A stretch of DNA of 10,124 nucleotides, taken from the NCBI GenBank assembly GCA_025353085.1, contig JANXRI010000368.1:1-10124 (forward strand), given 5' to 3'. The DNA comes from Betaproteobacteria bacterium. GTDB lineage: Bacteria > Pseudomonadota > Gammaproteobacteria > Burkholderiales > SG8-41. Made by a program: the position numbers and the translations under genes. The notes below the pieces were generated by a model. That model did no database searches. It was not told the DNA's origin and worked only from the letters and a program-made list of their open reading frames with translations. Positions 1 to 6,763 of the stretch are shown piece after piece; positions within the stretch are counted from its first letter, which is position 1, and every line of letters starts with the position of its first letter.

Positions 1-1157
1 GCCACACCTGCCGTGCCCGCGCCGCTCGCCGAATAGGTAATCTTGCCGGCTTTTTTAGGTGCAGTCGAAGTGAGCGCGCCTTCCACGCCCATCAAATCGC
101 CCGTCGGATCGCGATCGATCTGCAAATACATCCTGGTCCACTGCGTGCGCGCGAGCGGCCACTCGTTTTCAGCGCGGAACGCATAACGTACGGGACTTCC
201 GCCGGTGCGAATTTCGAGCTTGACCGGTGGTTCGTTCATGATGCCGCTGTCGATGCCCTTCAACCAATGATCGAACCAGCGCAGCTGGTCCTGGCGGCCT
301 TCTTCCGCATGGAACGGATGAAAATGAGTGCCGGTGTGAACGCGCAGCTTTTTGTTTGACGATGCCGCGTTCATGTACCCTTCGGTGTTGCCGCGCAAAT
401 GCATCGAGAACCCGCCCCAGTTGCCGACGCTGTAGAGCGGCACCTTGATTTGGTCCCAGCGCGCGCCTGCGAGCCGCCAGTATTCCGAATCGAGATCGTT
501 GCGCATGTATTTCCACATCATGACGTTGTGGAAAGCGTCGGGGTTGTAACCGCGCGGACGGCCCAAGAGATGGTGCGCCGTGTGCGTAAGCCACCAATTA
601 CCTATAAAGCCCAACGCAAAAATTCCGCCGTGATACGCCTGGTCGCGATACTGGTCCGCACGCCCTTCCCACGGCATGATCGCTTTCAACGATGGCGGAT
701 TGAGGTTCGCCACGCGCCACTGCGAAGAGGCATGATATGAAATGCCGAGCAAGCCGACGTTCGCCGAGCACCAATCGCGCCTGGCGATCCACTCAATCGC
801 GTCGTAATAATCGAGCGATTCCTGATACGAGCTGGGCTCCGATTCGCCGGGCGACTTGCCCGAGCCACGCGCATCCACGCGCACGCAGGCGTAACCGCGC
901 GGGCACCACCAGTTGGGATTGACCGTTTCCCAATTCATATACTCATTGGCGTCTTCCTCGAGGTCCGCCGGCGGTATCCACAGCTTGTCTTTTTGATAGA
1001 CGGTCAGGTTCATGATGACGGGGACTTTCTCCGTCGTGTCCGGGCGGAACACGTCCGCATAAAGAAGGGTGCCGTCCCGCATCGGAATCTGCACATCCTT
1101 CTCAACGATCAATTTTAAGTCGCGCGGCTGGGATACCTGGGTGGTTGCAGCGGTCAT
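1..1157 (-). CDS. CocE/NonD-type alpha/beta hydrolase, C-terminus beyond window
   Basis: This is a probable serine hydrolase of the CocE/NonD (X-Pro dipeptidyl-peptidase S15-like) group, which cleaves esters or amides; the substrate cannot be told from sequence. The frame is open from the ATG at 1157 to the left edge, 385 codons, with no stop. The family usually has about 550-680 residues, so the C-terminal jelly-roll domain lies mostly outside. There is an N-terminal motif like MRDGTLLYADVFRP (26-39), a VDARGSGKSPG loop (94-104), and a nucleophile elbow GLLGISYHAS with Ser140. The family block RWFDHWLKGIDSG lies at 293-305. Where many relatives have the acidic residue of the triad, this protein reads SVGNWGGF (243-250), without Asp. 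A GGAG Shine-Dalgarno (1166-1163) five bases before the ATG supports the start. There is no signal peptide, so it is likely cytoplasmic. It is the last visible gene after two Bug receptor genes, separated from them by a repeat-rich 107-bp spacer. Confidence 0.9.
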   Translation of the reverse strand, partial: MTAATTQVSQPRDLKLIVEKDVQIPMRDGTLLYADVFRPDTTEKVPVIMNLTVYQKDKLWIPPADLEEDANEYMNWETVNPNWWCPRGYACVRVDARGSGKSPGESEPSSYQESLDYYDAIEWIARRDWCSANVGLLGISYHASSQWRVANLNPPSLKAIMPWEGRADQYRDQAYHGGIFALGFIGNWWLTHTAHHLLGRPRGYNPDAFHNVMMWKYMRNDLDSEYWRLAGARWDQIKVPLYSVGNWGGFSMHLRGNTEGYMNAASSNKKLRVHTGTHFHPFHAEEGRQDQLRWFDHWLKGIDSGIMNEPPVKLEIRTGGSPVRYAFRAENEWPLARTQWTRMYLQIDRDPTGDLMGVEGALTSTAPKKAGKITYSASGAGTAGV

Positions 1158-1264
1158 TGTTACTCCGGGGATTGGGGGGATTGGGGGATTAGCGATTGAG
1201 GGATTTTGGAATTGAGTGACTAAATAACCTAATCGCTTAATCACTCAATTACCAAATTATCCAA
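1158..1264. repeat. AT/G-rich intergenic spacer of short direct and inverted repeats
   Basis: This spacer between the Bug receptor stop and the hydrolase start differs sharply in composition from the GC-rich coding DNA around it. It has three G-tracts separated by ATT (1167-1170, 1174-1179, 1183-1187) and a fourth run at 1200-1202. A perfect 10-base inverted repeat, AATTGAGTGA at 1210-1219 and its complement at 1241-1250, can form a stem with a 21-base loop. A second inverted pair, AGCGATT at 1191-1197 and AATCGCT at 1231-1237, is interleaved with the first, so the two stems cannot nest. It lacks the GC stem and U-run of an intrinsic terminator. The function is unknown. Confidence 0.6.
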
Positions 1265-2254
1265 TCACTCGAACTTAACGTTGGTCTCTTTGATGATGCG
1301 CGCCCAGCGTTTCTGCTCGGCGCGCACGAACGCCTGAAATTCCTCCGGCGAGGTGCTGGGCGTGAGCGGCACGCCGGCTTTCGCAAACGCGTCCTGCACC
1401 GCCGGCCGCTGGAGCACTTGTGTCGTCGCAGCGGCAAGCTTGTCGACGATTGCGCGCGGCGTCTTCGCCGGCATAAAAAATCCATTCCAGTTGACGCTGC
1501 CCATGCCAGGGAAACCGGCTTCCGCCATCGTCGGCACTTCGGGCAATTCAGTGAGGCGCTTTTTTGCCGTCGTCACGAACGCTTTCATGCGGCCTGCTTT
1601 GACTTGCGGCATGACCGTGGCGGCGTTCAAAAACGAGAAATGAATTTCCCCGGCGATGATGGGTGTAAACGAAGATCCCGCGCCTTTCGACGGCACATTC
1701 ACCATCTGGATGCCGGCTTTGTTCATGAACTCGAGCATGTCGAGATGCGAATAAGCGCCAACCGGATTCGAATAATTAAGCTGGCCCGGGCGCGCCTTTG
1801 CATATTCGATCAGTTCCTTGATCGTGTTCGGCGGAAAACTCGCGCCGGCCACCAGCAGATTCGGGATCGACGCGAGCAGCGCAACGCCGGTCAACTCTTT
1901 GGTCGAGTCGTATTTAAGCGTAGACGCGAACGCAATCGGGTTGATCGCGCCGGTCGAAACATTGTTGATCAGCACTGTGTAGCCGTCGGGCGGTGAGCGC
2001 ACCGCCATCTCGACACCGATATTGCCCGATGCGCCCGAGCGGTTGTCGACCACGAATTGCTGGCCGAAAACCTCGGCCAATCCCTGCGCAAGAATGCGGG
2101 CGACGATGTCGGTCGCGCCGCCTGGCGCAAACGGGACAATCAGGCGCACAGATTTCGTCGGCCAAATAACCTCACGTTCGGCGGCGCCTGCTGCCGCGCA
2201 TAACGTTGCACAAATAGCCAGTGTCAGGACGCGTTGATACCTTATGGATAACAT
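1265..2254 (-). CDS. Bug/TctC-family tripartite tricarboxylate transporter substrate-binding protein (receptor 1)
   Basis: This is a periplasmic solute-binding protein of the Bug/TctC family, which captures small carboxylates for TctA/TctB-type transporters or for signalling; the ligand is not predictable. It is full length at 329 residues. A hydrophobic signal peptide covers about residues 1-25, with likely cleavage after the Ala-rich AAAGAA stretch. The mature part opens with the family signature WPTKSVRLIVPFAPGGATD (31-49), in which Asp49 sits at the ligand-carboxylate position known in Bug structures. Further family blocks are VVDNRSGASGNIG (68-80), PPDGYTVL (88-95), and PEVPTMAEAGFPG (238-250). 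A strong Shine-Dalgarno (GGAGGA, 2263-2258) lies just upstream of the ATG. The gene starts 32 bases after the stop of receptor 2, which suggests one transcript. No TctA or TctB gene is in view. Confidence 0.95.
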   Translation of the reverse strand: MLSIRYQRVLTLAICATLCAAAGAAEREVIWPTKSVRLIVPFAPGGATDIVARILAQGLAEVFGQQFVVDNRSGASGNIGVEMAVRSPPDGYTVLINNVSTGAINPIAFASTLKYDSTKELTGVALLASIPNLLVAGASFPPNTIKELIEYAKARPGQLNYSNPVGAYSHLDMLEFMNKAGIQMVNVPSKGAGSSFTPIIAGEIHFSFLNAATVMPQVKAGRMKAFVTTAKKRLTELPEVPTMAEAGFPGMGSVNWNGFFMPAKTPRAIVDKLAAATTQVLQRPAVQDAFAKAGVPLTPSTSPEEFQAFVRAEQKRWARIIKETNVKFE

Positions 2255-2286
2255 TGCTCCTCCTGCTCCACCTGCGATTTAAGCGA

Positions 2287-3273
2287 CTACTCGGGTTTCA
2301 GGTTGGCAAGGCGTATAGCCTGAGTGAAACGCGAGTATTCCTCGGCGACGAATTTCTTGAATTCCGCCGGCGTCGTCGTCACCGGCTCGGCGCCCTGGCG
2401 TTCGAATAGTTCGCGCGTCGCCGGTGTCTCGACAACTCTCACGAGCGTCGTCAGCAATTTATCGAGAATCGGTTTCGGCGTGCGCGCCGGCGCCATCAGA
2501 CCCATCCAGCCGCTGGACAGATAACCGGGCACACCTGATTCAGTGACTGTGGGCAAGTCGGGCATCAATGGCGAGCGCTTCGCGCCAGCGGTCGCCAACG
2601 CGCGCAACCGTCCGCCGCGCACATGCCCCAGCACGGCCGGCGCGGGCGTGATGGTCACTTGCGACTCATTGCCGATCAACGAGGTGACTGACGCGCCGCC
2701 ACCCTTGTACGGAACATGCACGACATCGATGCCTGCCATGTGCGTAAACAGCACGCACGCGAGATGACTCTGCGACGCCGAGCCCGCGTTGGCCATATTG
2801 AGTTTTCCCGGATTCGCTTTTGCATAGGCGAGCAGTTCTTTCACGCTCTTCACCGGCAGCGCCGGATGAACTACCAGCACGTTCTGCGTGATCGCAAACA
2901 GCGAGATGTATTCGAAGTCCTTGATCGGATCATATGAAAGTTTTTTAAATGTCTGCGGCGAAATTACCGCAGTGCCGGTGGCGACGGCGAACAGCGTGTG
3001 GCCGTCGGGCGCAGCGTGAGCGACGACTTCCGCGGCGAGCGTGCCACCCGCGCCGGGCCGATTGTCGGCAACGATTTGCTGCCCGAGCTGCTCGCCCATT
3101 CGCGCCGCGAGTATGCGGCTCACGTTATCGACTGACGCGCCGGGGTTCTGCGGCACCATCAGGCGAATCGGTCGCGCCGGATAGTTGACTGCATCGCTTT
3201 GCGCGGCGTATGCGCCGCCCGCGCACAGGCAGACGAGACCACCGCCGAGAAAGATTTTTGCCAGACTGTTCAT
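2287..3273 (-). CDS. Bug/TctC-family tripartite tricarboxylate transporter substrate-binding protein (receptor 2)
   Basis: This is a second periplasmic Bug/TctC receptor, 328 residues and full length. A signal peptide with a Gly/Leu-rich core ends at about AYA-AQ (21-25). The signature region reads YPARPIRLMVPQNPGASVDN (31-50): the usual second Gly of the PGG loop is Ser or absent, but Asp49 is kept. Other family blocks are VADNRPGAGGTLAAEVV (68-84), APDGHTLFAV (88-97), HVPYKGGG (186-193) and PDLPTVTESGVPG (238-250). It is clearly diverged from receptor 1 next door, so this is not a recent duplication, and the ligands may differ. The ATG at 3273 has no clear Shine-Dalgarno. It faces the divergent methyltransferase gene, so any promoter must overlap that gene's 5' end; a -10-like TATATT (3291-3286, minus strand) is seen without a convincing -35. 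It is the first gene of the leftward operon. Confidence 0.94.
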   Translation of the reverse strand: MNSLAKIFLGGGLVCLCAGGAYAAQSDAVNYPARPIRLMVPQNPGASVDNVSRILAARMGEQLGQQIVADNRPGAGGTLAAEVVAHAAPDGHTLFAVATGTAVISPQTFKKLSYDPIKDFEYISLFAITQNVLVVHPALPVKSVKELLAYAKANPGKLNMANAGSASQSHLACVLFTHMAGIDVVHVPYKGGGASVTSLIGNESQVTITPAPAVLGHVRGGRLRALATAGAKRSPLMPDLPTVTESGVPGYLSSGWMGLMAPARTPKPILDKLLTTLVRVVETPATRELFERQGAEPVTTTPAEFKKFVAEEYSRFTQAIRLANLKPE

Positions 3274-3332
3274 AGGGGAAGCCGCAATATACCATGTCGC
3301 AACAACGTCTTCTTCAGCGGACTTATCATTCC

Positions 3333-4004
3333 ATGCGCTGCTTCCGAAAATTTATTGGCATCACTCTCGCAGTCGTTTGCGTTGACGCCGGGCTGGATCA
3401 ATCCGCTCACGCGCAGTCACCGGCGCACGCCAACCATCGATTCAACGGTGCGGAACATTGGGCGAAGGTGTTCGATGATCCCGAGCGCGACAAGTGGCAA
3501 AAACCTCATGAGGTAATTTCCGCACTGAAGCTGGCGCCCGACGCAACCGTTGCGGATATCGGCGCGGGCACCGGCTACTTCGCGGCGCGGTTCGCGCACA
3601 TGCTGCCGCAAGGACACGTGTTCGGCGTCGATCTCGAACCCGACATGGTGAAATATCTCGGCGAGCGCGCCCGCCAAGAGCAGCTCCCGAACCTGACGGC
3701 GATCAAGGGCACGCCCGACGATGCGCGCATTCCCTCGCCTGTCGATCTCATCATCCTGGTTGACGTTTATCATCACGTCGACCAGCGCGCCGACTACTTC
3801 CGCAAGCTGCGACCATCGCTGAAGCCCGGCGGCCGCGTCGCGATCATCGACTTCCGGCTCGATGCGCCGGCGGGACCACCAAAAAACGCGCGCATCGCGC
3901 CCGACCGAGTGCAAGCCGAAATGTTTAACGCCGGCTTTGTGCTGGACGCCGAGCACGCGTTCTTGCCGAACCAGTACTTTCTGATCTTTAAACCGGCGGC
4001 GTAA
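3333..4004 (+). CDS. Class I SAM-dependent methyltransferase with N-terminal signal peptide
   Basis: The protein has a Rossmann-fold SAM-binding methyltransferase domain. Motif I is VADIGAGTGYFAARF (73-87 from this start), followed by an acidic residue at the end of strand 2 in VFGVDLEPDMV (Asp100) and the motif-II-like block DLIILVDVYHHV (138-149). LKPGGRVAIIDF follows as post-motif. The methyl acceptor is unknown. The frame is open from an ATG at 3294, but I prefer the ATG at 3333. It gives a classic signal peptide (MRCFRKFIG, then a hydrophobic core, then AHA before Gln28) and leaves room for divergent promoters. Neither ATG has a clear Shine-Dalgarno. Export is odd for an enzyme needing SAM, a cytoplasmic cofactor; the leader could instead be a membrane anchor. 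The stop overlaps the next gene's start as TAATG, so the two genes are probably co-translated. Confidence 0.88.
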   Translation: MRCFRKFIGITLAVVCVDAGLDQSAHAQSPAHANHRFNGAEHWAKVFDDPERDKWQKPHEVISALKLAPDATVADIGAGTGYFAARFAHMLPQGHVFGVDLEPDMVKYLGERARQEQLPNLTAIKGTPDDARIPSPVDLIILVDVYHHVDQRADYFRKLRPSLKPGGRVAIIDFRLDAPAGPPKNARIAPDRVQAEMFNAGFVLDAEHAFLPNQYFLIFKPAA

Positions 4005-4795
4005 TGCGGGCACGCGCGTTGCTGAGCCTCTCCGGTTGGCTGCTGGCCTCGCTGCTGTATGCGGGCACTGCCGCCGGCGCGACGACTCTCAGTCCGGCGT
4101 ACGATTTACGCGAAACGTCGCCGGTTGTCGCGGTGAACGGAACGGGTGCGGGTCAGGCGGGTTATATCCATTTTTTTATCGTTCGCGCGGGCGGCAATGA
4201 ATGGGAAACGCAGGTCGGGATCGAAATGCCCGATCAGCGGATCGCGTGGTCGTTCTTCGAATTGGGCGTCGTCGTATCGCCGTTCATGCAATCCGGCTAC
4301 ATGCCCGCGAACCGCAAGCGCATCGAGGTTCAGTATTTGTATGGCATGCGGCCGTTTCCCGATGCAGCATCGATGGGCGTGTTGCGCGCGGAACTCGAAG
4401 CGCGCGTGTTGCCCTACGCCGAAGCCGAAACGCCGTATTGCATCGTACGCGGTCCGTCCGATGCGCCATGCTTAAGCTGCCTGAGCTTCTTGATGCGCGT
4501 AATATTCCCGGGCACGAGCCAGGATCACGCGCGCGCCCAGAAGACCATCTACACCACGGACGACCTGCTCCTCTATCTTGCCGGCGTGCAAGGCCTGCGC
4601 GATCGAAATGCACGCTTACAGCGCATCGACGAGCTTGCGTTGCCCGCAGATCTTCGCGAGGACGTTGTGCGCATGGTGAATTCCACTGACATCGCCGGTG
4701 GCGGCGAAACTATCGCGCGCACCGAGAAGACACCCTCTCGCGGCAGACGGCTTGCCAAGCCAACTTCGCGTACGCAACAACTGCCGAAGCTGTGA
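4004..4795 (+). CDS. Hypothetical exported protein coupled to the methyltransferase
   Basis: I do not recognise this 263-residue protein. It starts with a good signal peptide: MRARALLSLSGWLLASLLYA, then Ala/Gly-rich residues with cleavage near position 25. The mature part is mixed alpha/beta in character with many aromatic residues between 54 and 115 (GYIHFFIV, AWSFFELGVVV, QYLYGMRPFP). Three cysteines lie at 146, 156 and 159 (C-x9-C-x2-C), which in the periplasm could form a disulphide or bind metal. A helical stretch runs over about 185-225, and the last 30 residues are basic and Ser/Thr-rich, probably disordered. The ATG overlaps the methyltransferase stop by one base (TAATG), which indicates translational coupling and a shared role. 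The function is unknown. Confidence 0.8.
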   Translation: MRARALLSLSGWLLASLLYAGTAAGATTLSPAYDLRETSPVVAVNGTGAGQAGYIHFFIVRAGGNEWETQVGIEMPDQRIAWSFFELGVVVSPFMQSGYMPANRKRIEVQYLYGMRPFPDAASMGVLRAELEARVLPYAEAETPYCIVRGPSDAPCLSCLSFLMRVIFPGTSQDHARAQKTIYTTDDLLLYLAGVQGLRDRNARLQRIDELALPADLREDVVRMVNSTDIAGGGETIARTEKTPSRGRRLAKPTSRTQQLPKL

Positions 4796-4800
4796 ACTTC

Positions 4801-4816
4801 GGCCGGCGCGGCCTTT
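4801..4816 (+). terminator. Weak terminator-like hairpin after the exported-protein gene
   Basis: Five bases after the stop at 4795 there is a perfect GC stem, GGCCG (4801-4805) pairing with CGGCC (4809-4813) across a three-base loop, followed by TTTAT. Position and form fit an intrinsic terminator, but the stem is short and the T-run has only three bases. A second hairpin, GCCGG 4835-4839 with CCGGC 4847-4851, lies further on without a T-run. Confidence 0.3.
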
Positions 4817-4869
4817 ATACTCATTACTCGGGCTGCCGGTCTACCGCCGGCCAACAAAAGAGAAATCGA

Positions 4870-4989
4870 TTGGATACCATCGCGAGAATCGCCGTTTTTA
4901 CGTTCGCATGGCTGCCCTCAGCCGCGCTCAGAGCGGACACGAACTCACTACTCAGTCAGCAAGCCGCGACCATAACCGTCTGTAAATAG
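4870..4989 (+). CDS. Doubtful small ORF with signal-peptide-like sequence
   Basis: The 275 bases between the exported protein and the MmgE gene hold no clear gene. The only candidate is a 39-codon frame from a TTG at 4870, preceded by an AAGAGAA stretch. The same frame extends upstream to a GTG at 4792 that overlaps the previous stop. It encodes a short basic start, a hydrophobic run (IARIAVFTFAWLPSAALRA) and a polar tail ending TVCK. It reads like the leader of a secreted protein whose body is missing, so it may be a gene remnant or chance. Confidence 0.18.
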   Translation: MDTIARIAVFTFAWLPSAALRADTNSLLSQQAATITVCK

Positions 4990-5070
4990 ACGCGGCAACA
5001 ACCCTTGCAGTGAGAGTCAGAACTTTTCTAAACTCCGGCCTGAGACTAACGGCGACGAGCCATCGTGCGG

Positions 5071-6411
5071 CTAGATTAGCCCGCGCATATCTGCAACATT
5101 TTCGATCGCGCTGAAGTCGGCGAACACTTTCTCCGCGCTCGTCCCGAGCACGCCCCGCGTGATGGTCGTAAATTTATCCAGCAGTTGATCGTTATTCAAC
5201 GGCTGCTGCGGCATCCCGGGGAAATAGGTGAGCTCATGCGTGAGGTCGCGGCCGCCTTTCAATTTGACGATTACGCGGCTTGCAAGCGGATTGTCCTTGA
5301 CCGGGTCCTTGCGCACCGACACTTTGACAGTGCGGCACAGCGCGCGAATTTTGGCATCGTTGCGTGACACTTCCGAAAATGAATCGGGGTTGCGCGGATC
5401 GAGGTAGAACGACAGCGCAACGTTAAAAGGCGCACTGTATTGCGCCATCGTCATGTCCTGCGGCTCGAGAATGTTGTGGTGGCTGAACATCTTCTCGCTC
5501 CCCTCGATGGCGATCGAAGCAACGTCATCCCCTTTTATCTGGTATTTTTCCTGCAGCTCGAGCGCCACAGTGACCGGCACGTGGGACGTGATGTGACACG
5601 CATAGCGTTTGAGCGCAAGGGTCAAAATTTTCCACGATTCGCCGAGCCCCGCCGTCAGGCGCGTCGCGTCGCCTTCGTGGCAGAACACGTTCATGTAACC
5701 GAACTTGCCTTCGAGCACCGTCGCCGGCCCGCTAAAGCCGTTTTTTGCCAGCGTGGCCGCGAGTACGCCGGATTCAGCGGCGCGGCCGAGATGCAGGCGC
5801 TTCACCATGCCGCCGCCCGACCTGGAGAATTCCAGCAGGCCGCTGCCGAGTGAACCCGCGATACCCAGCGCCATCGTCATTTGTTCCGTCGTGAGTTTGA
5901 GCAGTCGCCCTGCGATTATGGCGCCGCCGAACGCACCGGTGACGCCCGGCGCATGAAATCCGATGTGCTCCGTCGACTGCTTCGACGCATCGCCGATGCG
6001 GTGCATCACTTCGCCGCCGGCGACTACCGCGGTGATGAAATCCCTGCCGCTCGCGCCGACCTCCTGCGCGATCGCAAGTCCAGGCGCGGTCAGCGAGGCG
6101 CCGGGATGCACGCCGGCGCTCGGCTGCACGAGACAATCCATTTCGAACGCATGCGCGAGTGCACCGTTCGCCAGCGCCGCCATCGGCGCGTGCACCTTTC
6201 GCGCGGTGCCGAGTATCGTGCTGTGCCCGCCGCGGCCGTACTGCTCCGCATACCCGATCACAATCCTGCTCCACGGCAGCGTCGAACCGTAGGTGCACGC
6301 GCCAACCGTATCGATCACGCAGGCCTTCGCGCGCTCGATCACGTCAGCGGGTATGCGGTCGTATTGCAGTTGGGTGGCGAATTCAGCCAGGGTTTGCGCA
6401 GCGGTAGTCAT
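5071..6411 (-). CDS. MmgE/PrpD-family protein (2-methylcitrate dehydratase-like or decarboxylase-like)
   Basis: This 446-residue protein is a full-length member of the MmgE/PrpD family, which includes 2-methylcitrate dehydratase, cis-aconitate decarboxylase and iminodisuccinate epimerase. The exact reaction here is not known. The all-helical N-terminal domain shows AKACVIDTVGACTYG (28-42), NGALAHAFEMD (82-92), VHPGASLTAPGLA (101-113), HAPGVTGAFGGAIIAGRLL (153-171) and LHLGRAAESGVLAA (206-219). The second domain begins near LALKRYACHITSH (265-277). The usual acidic pair after the AHAF motif is Met-Asp-Cys here (91-93), with the second Asp replaced by Cys. It has no signal peptide and is likely cytoplasmic. 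The 51-base gap to the upstream 97-residue gene suggests cotranscription. Such genes often sit beside Bug receptors in betaproteobacteria and probably process the carboxylates those receptors bind; that link is inference. No strong Shine-Dalgarno is seen at the ATG at 6411. Confidence 0.93.
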   Translation of the reverse strand: MTTAAQTLAEFATQLQYDRIPADVIERAKACVIDTVGACTYGSTLPWSRIVIGYAEQYGRGGHSTILGTARKVHAPMAALANGALAHAFEMDCLVQPSAGVHPGASLTAPGLAIAQEVGASGRDFITAVVAGGEVMHRIGDASKQSTEHIGFHAPGVTGAFGGAIIAGRLLKLTTEQMTMALGIAGSLGSGLLEFSRSGGGMVKRLHLGRAAESGVLAATLAKNGFSGPATVLEGKFGYMNVFCHEGDATRLTAGLGESWKILTLALKRYACHITSHVPVTVALELQEKYQIKGDDVASIAIEGSEKMFSHHNILEPQDMTMAQYSAPFNVALSFYLDPRNPDSFSEVSRNDAKIRALCRTVKVSVRKDPVKDNPLASRVIVKLKGGRDLTHELTYFPGMPQQPLNNDQLLDKFTTITRGVLGTSAEKVFADFSAIENVADMRGLI

Positions 6412-6462
6412 GGTGCAGTTGCTTTCACATTTAGTTTGGAGAATCGAGTTCGATTGCGCAGC

Positions 6463-6756
6463 CTATTGGCCGCACAATTCCGTGGCGCGCTCTCTTGCGT
6501 AAACCAGCGCGTTGAATCCCAGGCCGCTTAGCGTCTTGTCTTCATCGCGAAAAATGCACGGCATCTCGCCGTACGCCTGAAACTTTATAAACAAATCGGC
6601 GCCCGCCATGCCCGCGGCATGTTCGCGCAACAGCGCGCTGTCGACCGTGCGTTTCGACGCCGCGATTGCTGCTTCGAGCGTTTCAAAATCGCCGACGTGC
6701 CGCAGCGCTTTCTCGGCGCTGTCGGATTTACTGTAAGCCTCGACGTAAAAAGTCAT
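6463..6756 (-). CDS. Small hypothetical protein, 97 residues
   Basis: I do not recognise this small soluble protein. I chose the ATG at 6756 because a strong GGAGG Shine-Dalgarno lies six bases upstream. The open frame extends back to 6939, but that extension is Arg-rich, lacks a ribosome site and runs into the cyclase gene's end. The product starts MTFYVEAYSKSDSAEKALRH, followed by a helix (FETLEAAIAASKRTVDSALL, 24-43), then a beta-like stretch DLFIKFQAYGEMPCIFRDED (54-73) and a final helix NALVYARERATELC (82-95). The pattern suggests a compact alpha/beta fold. It has no signal peptide or membrane segment. It lies 149 bases after the cyclase and 51 bases before MmgE/PrpD, all on one strand. 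Confidence 0.75.
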   Translation of the reverse strand: MTFYVEAYSKSDSAEKALRHVGDFETLEAAIAASKRTVDSALLREHAAGMAGADLFIKFQAYGEMPCIFRDEDKTLSGLGFNALVYARERATELCGQ

Positions 6757-6763
6757 ATCCGCC

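Noticed and set aside
399..740. Plus-strand open frame opposite the CocE-type hydrolase, and the minus-strand frames at 169-597 and 598-792
   Set aside because: The continuous hydrolase frame with the GISY elbow covers the region; these have no motif or ribosome site.
1418..1996. 192-codon open frame on the plus strand, opposite Bug receptor 1
   Set aside because: It is fully antisense to a well-supported Bug receptor and has Arg/His-rich shadow composition.
3417..4013. 198-codon open frame on the minus strand, opposite the methyltransferase
   Set aside because: The plus-strand frame has clear SAM-binding motifs; the opposite frame shows only Arg/Val-rich shadow sequence.
4831..4852. Second hairpin after the exported protein as a terminator
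   Set aside because: Stem GCCGG/CCGGC is followed by no T-run in either direction.
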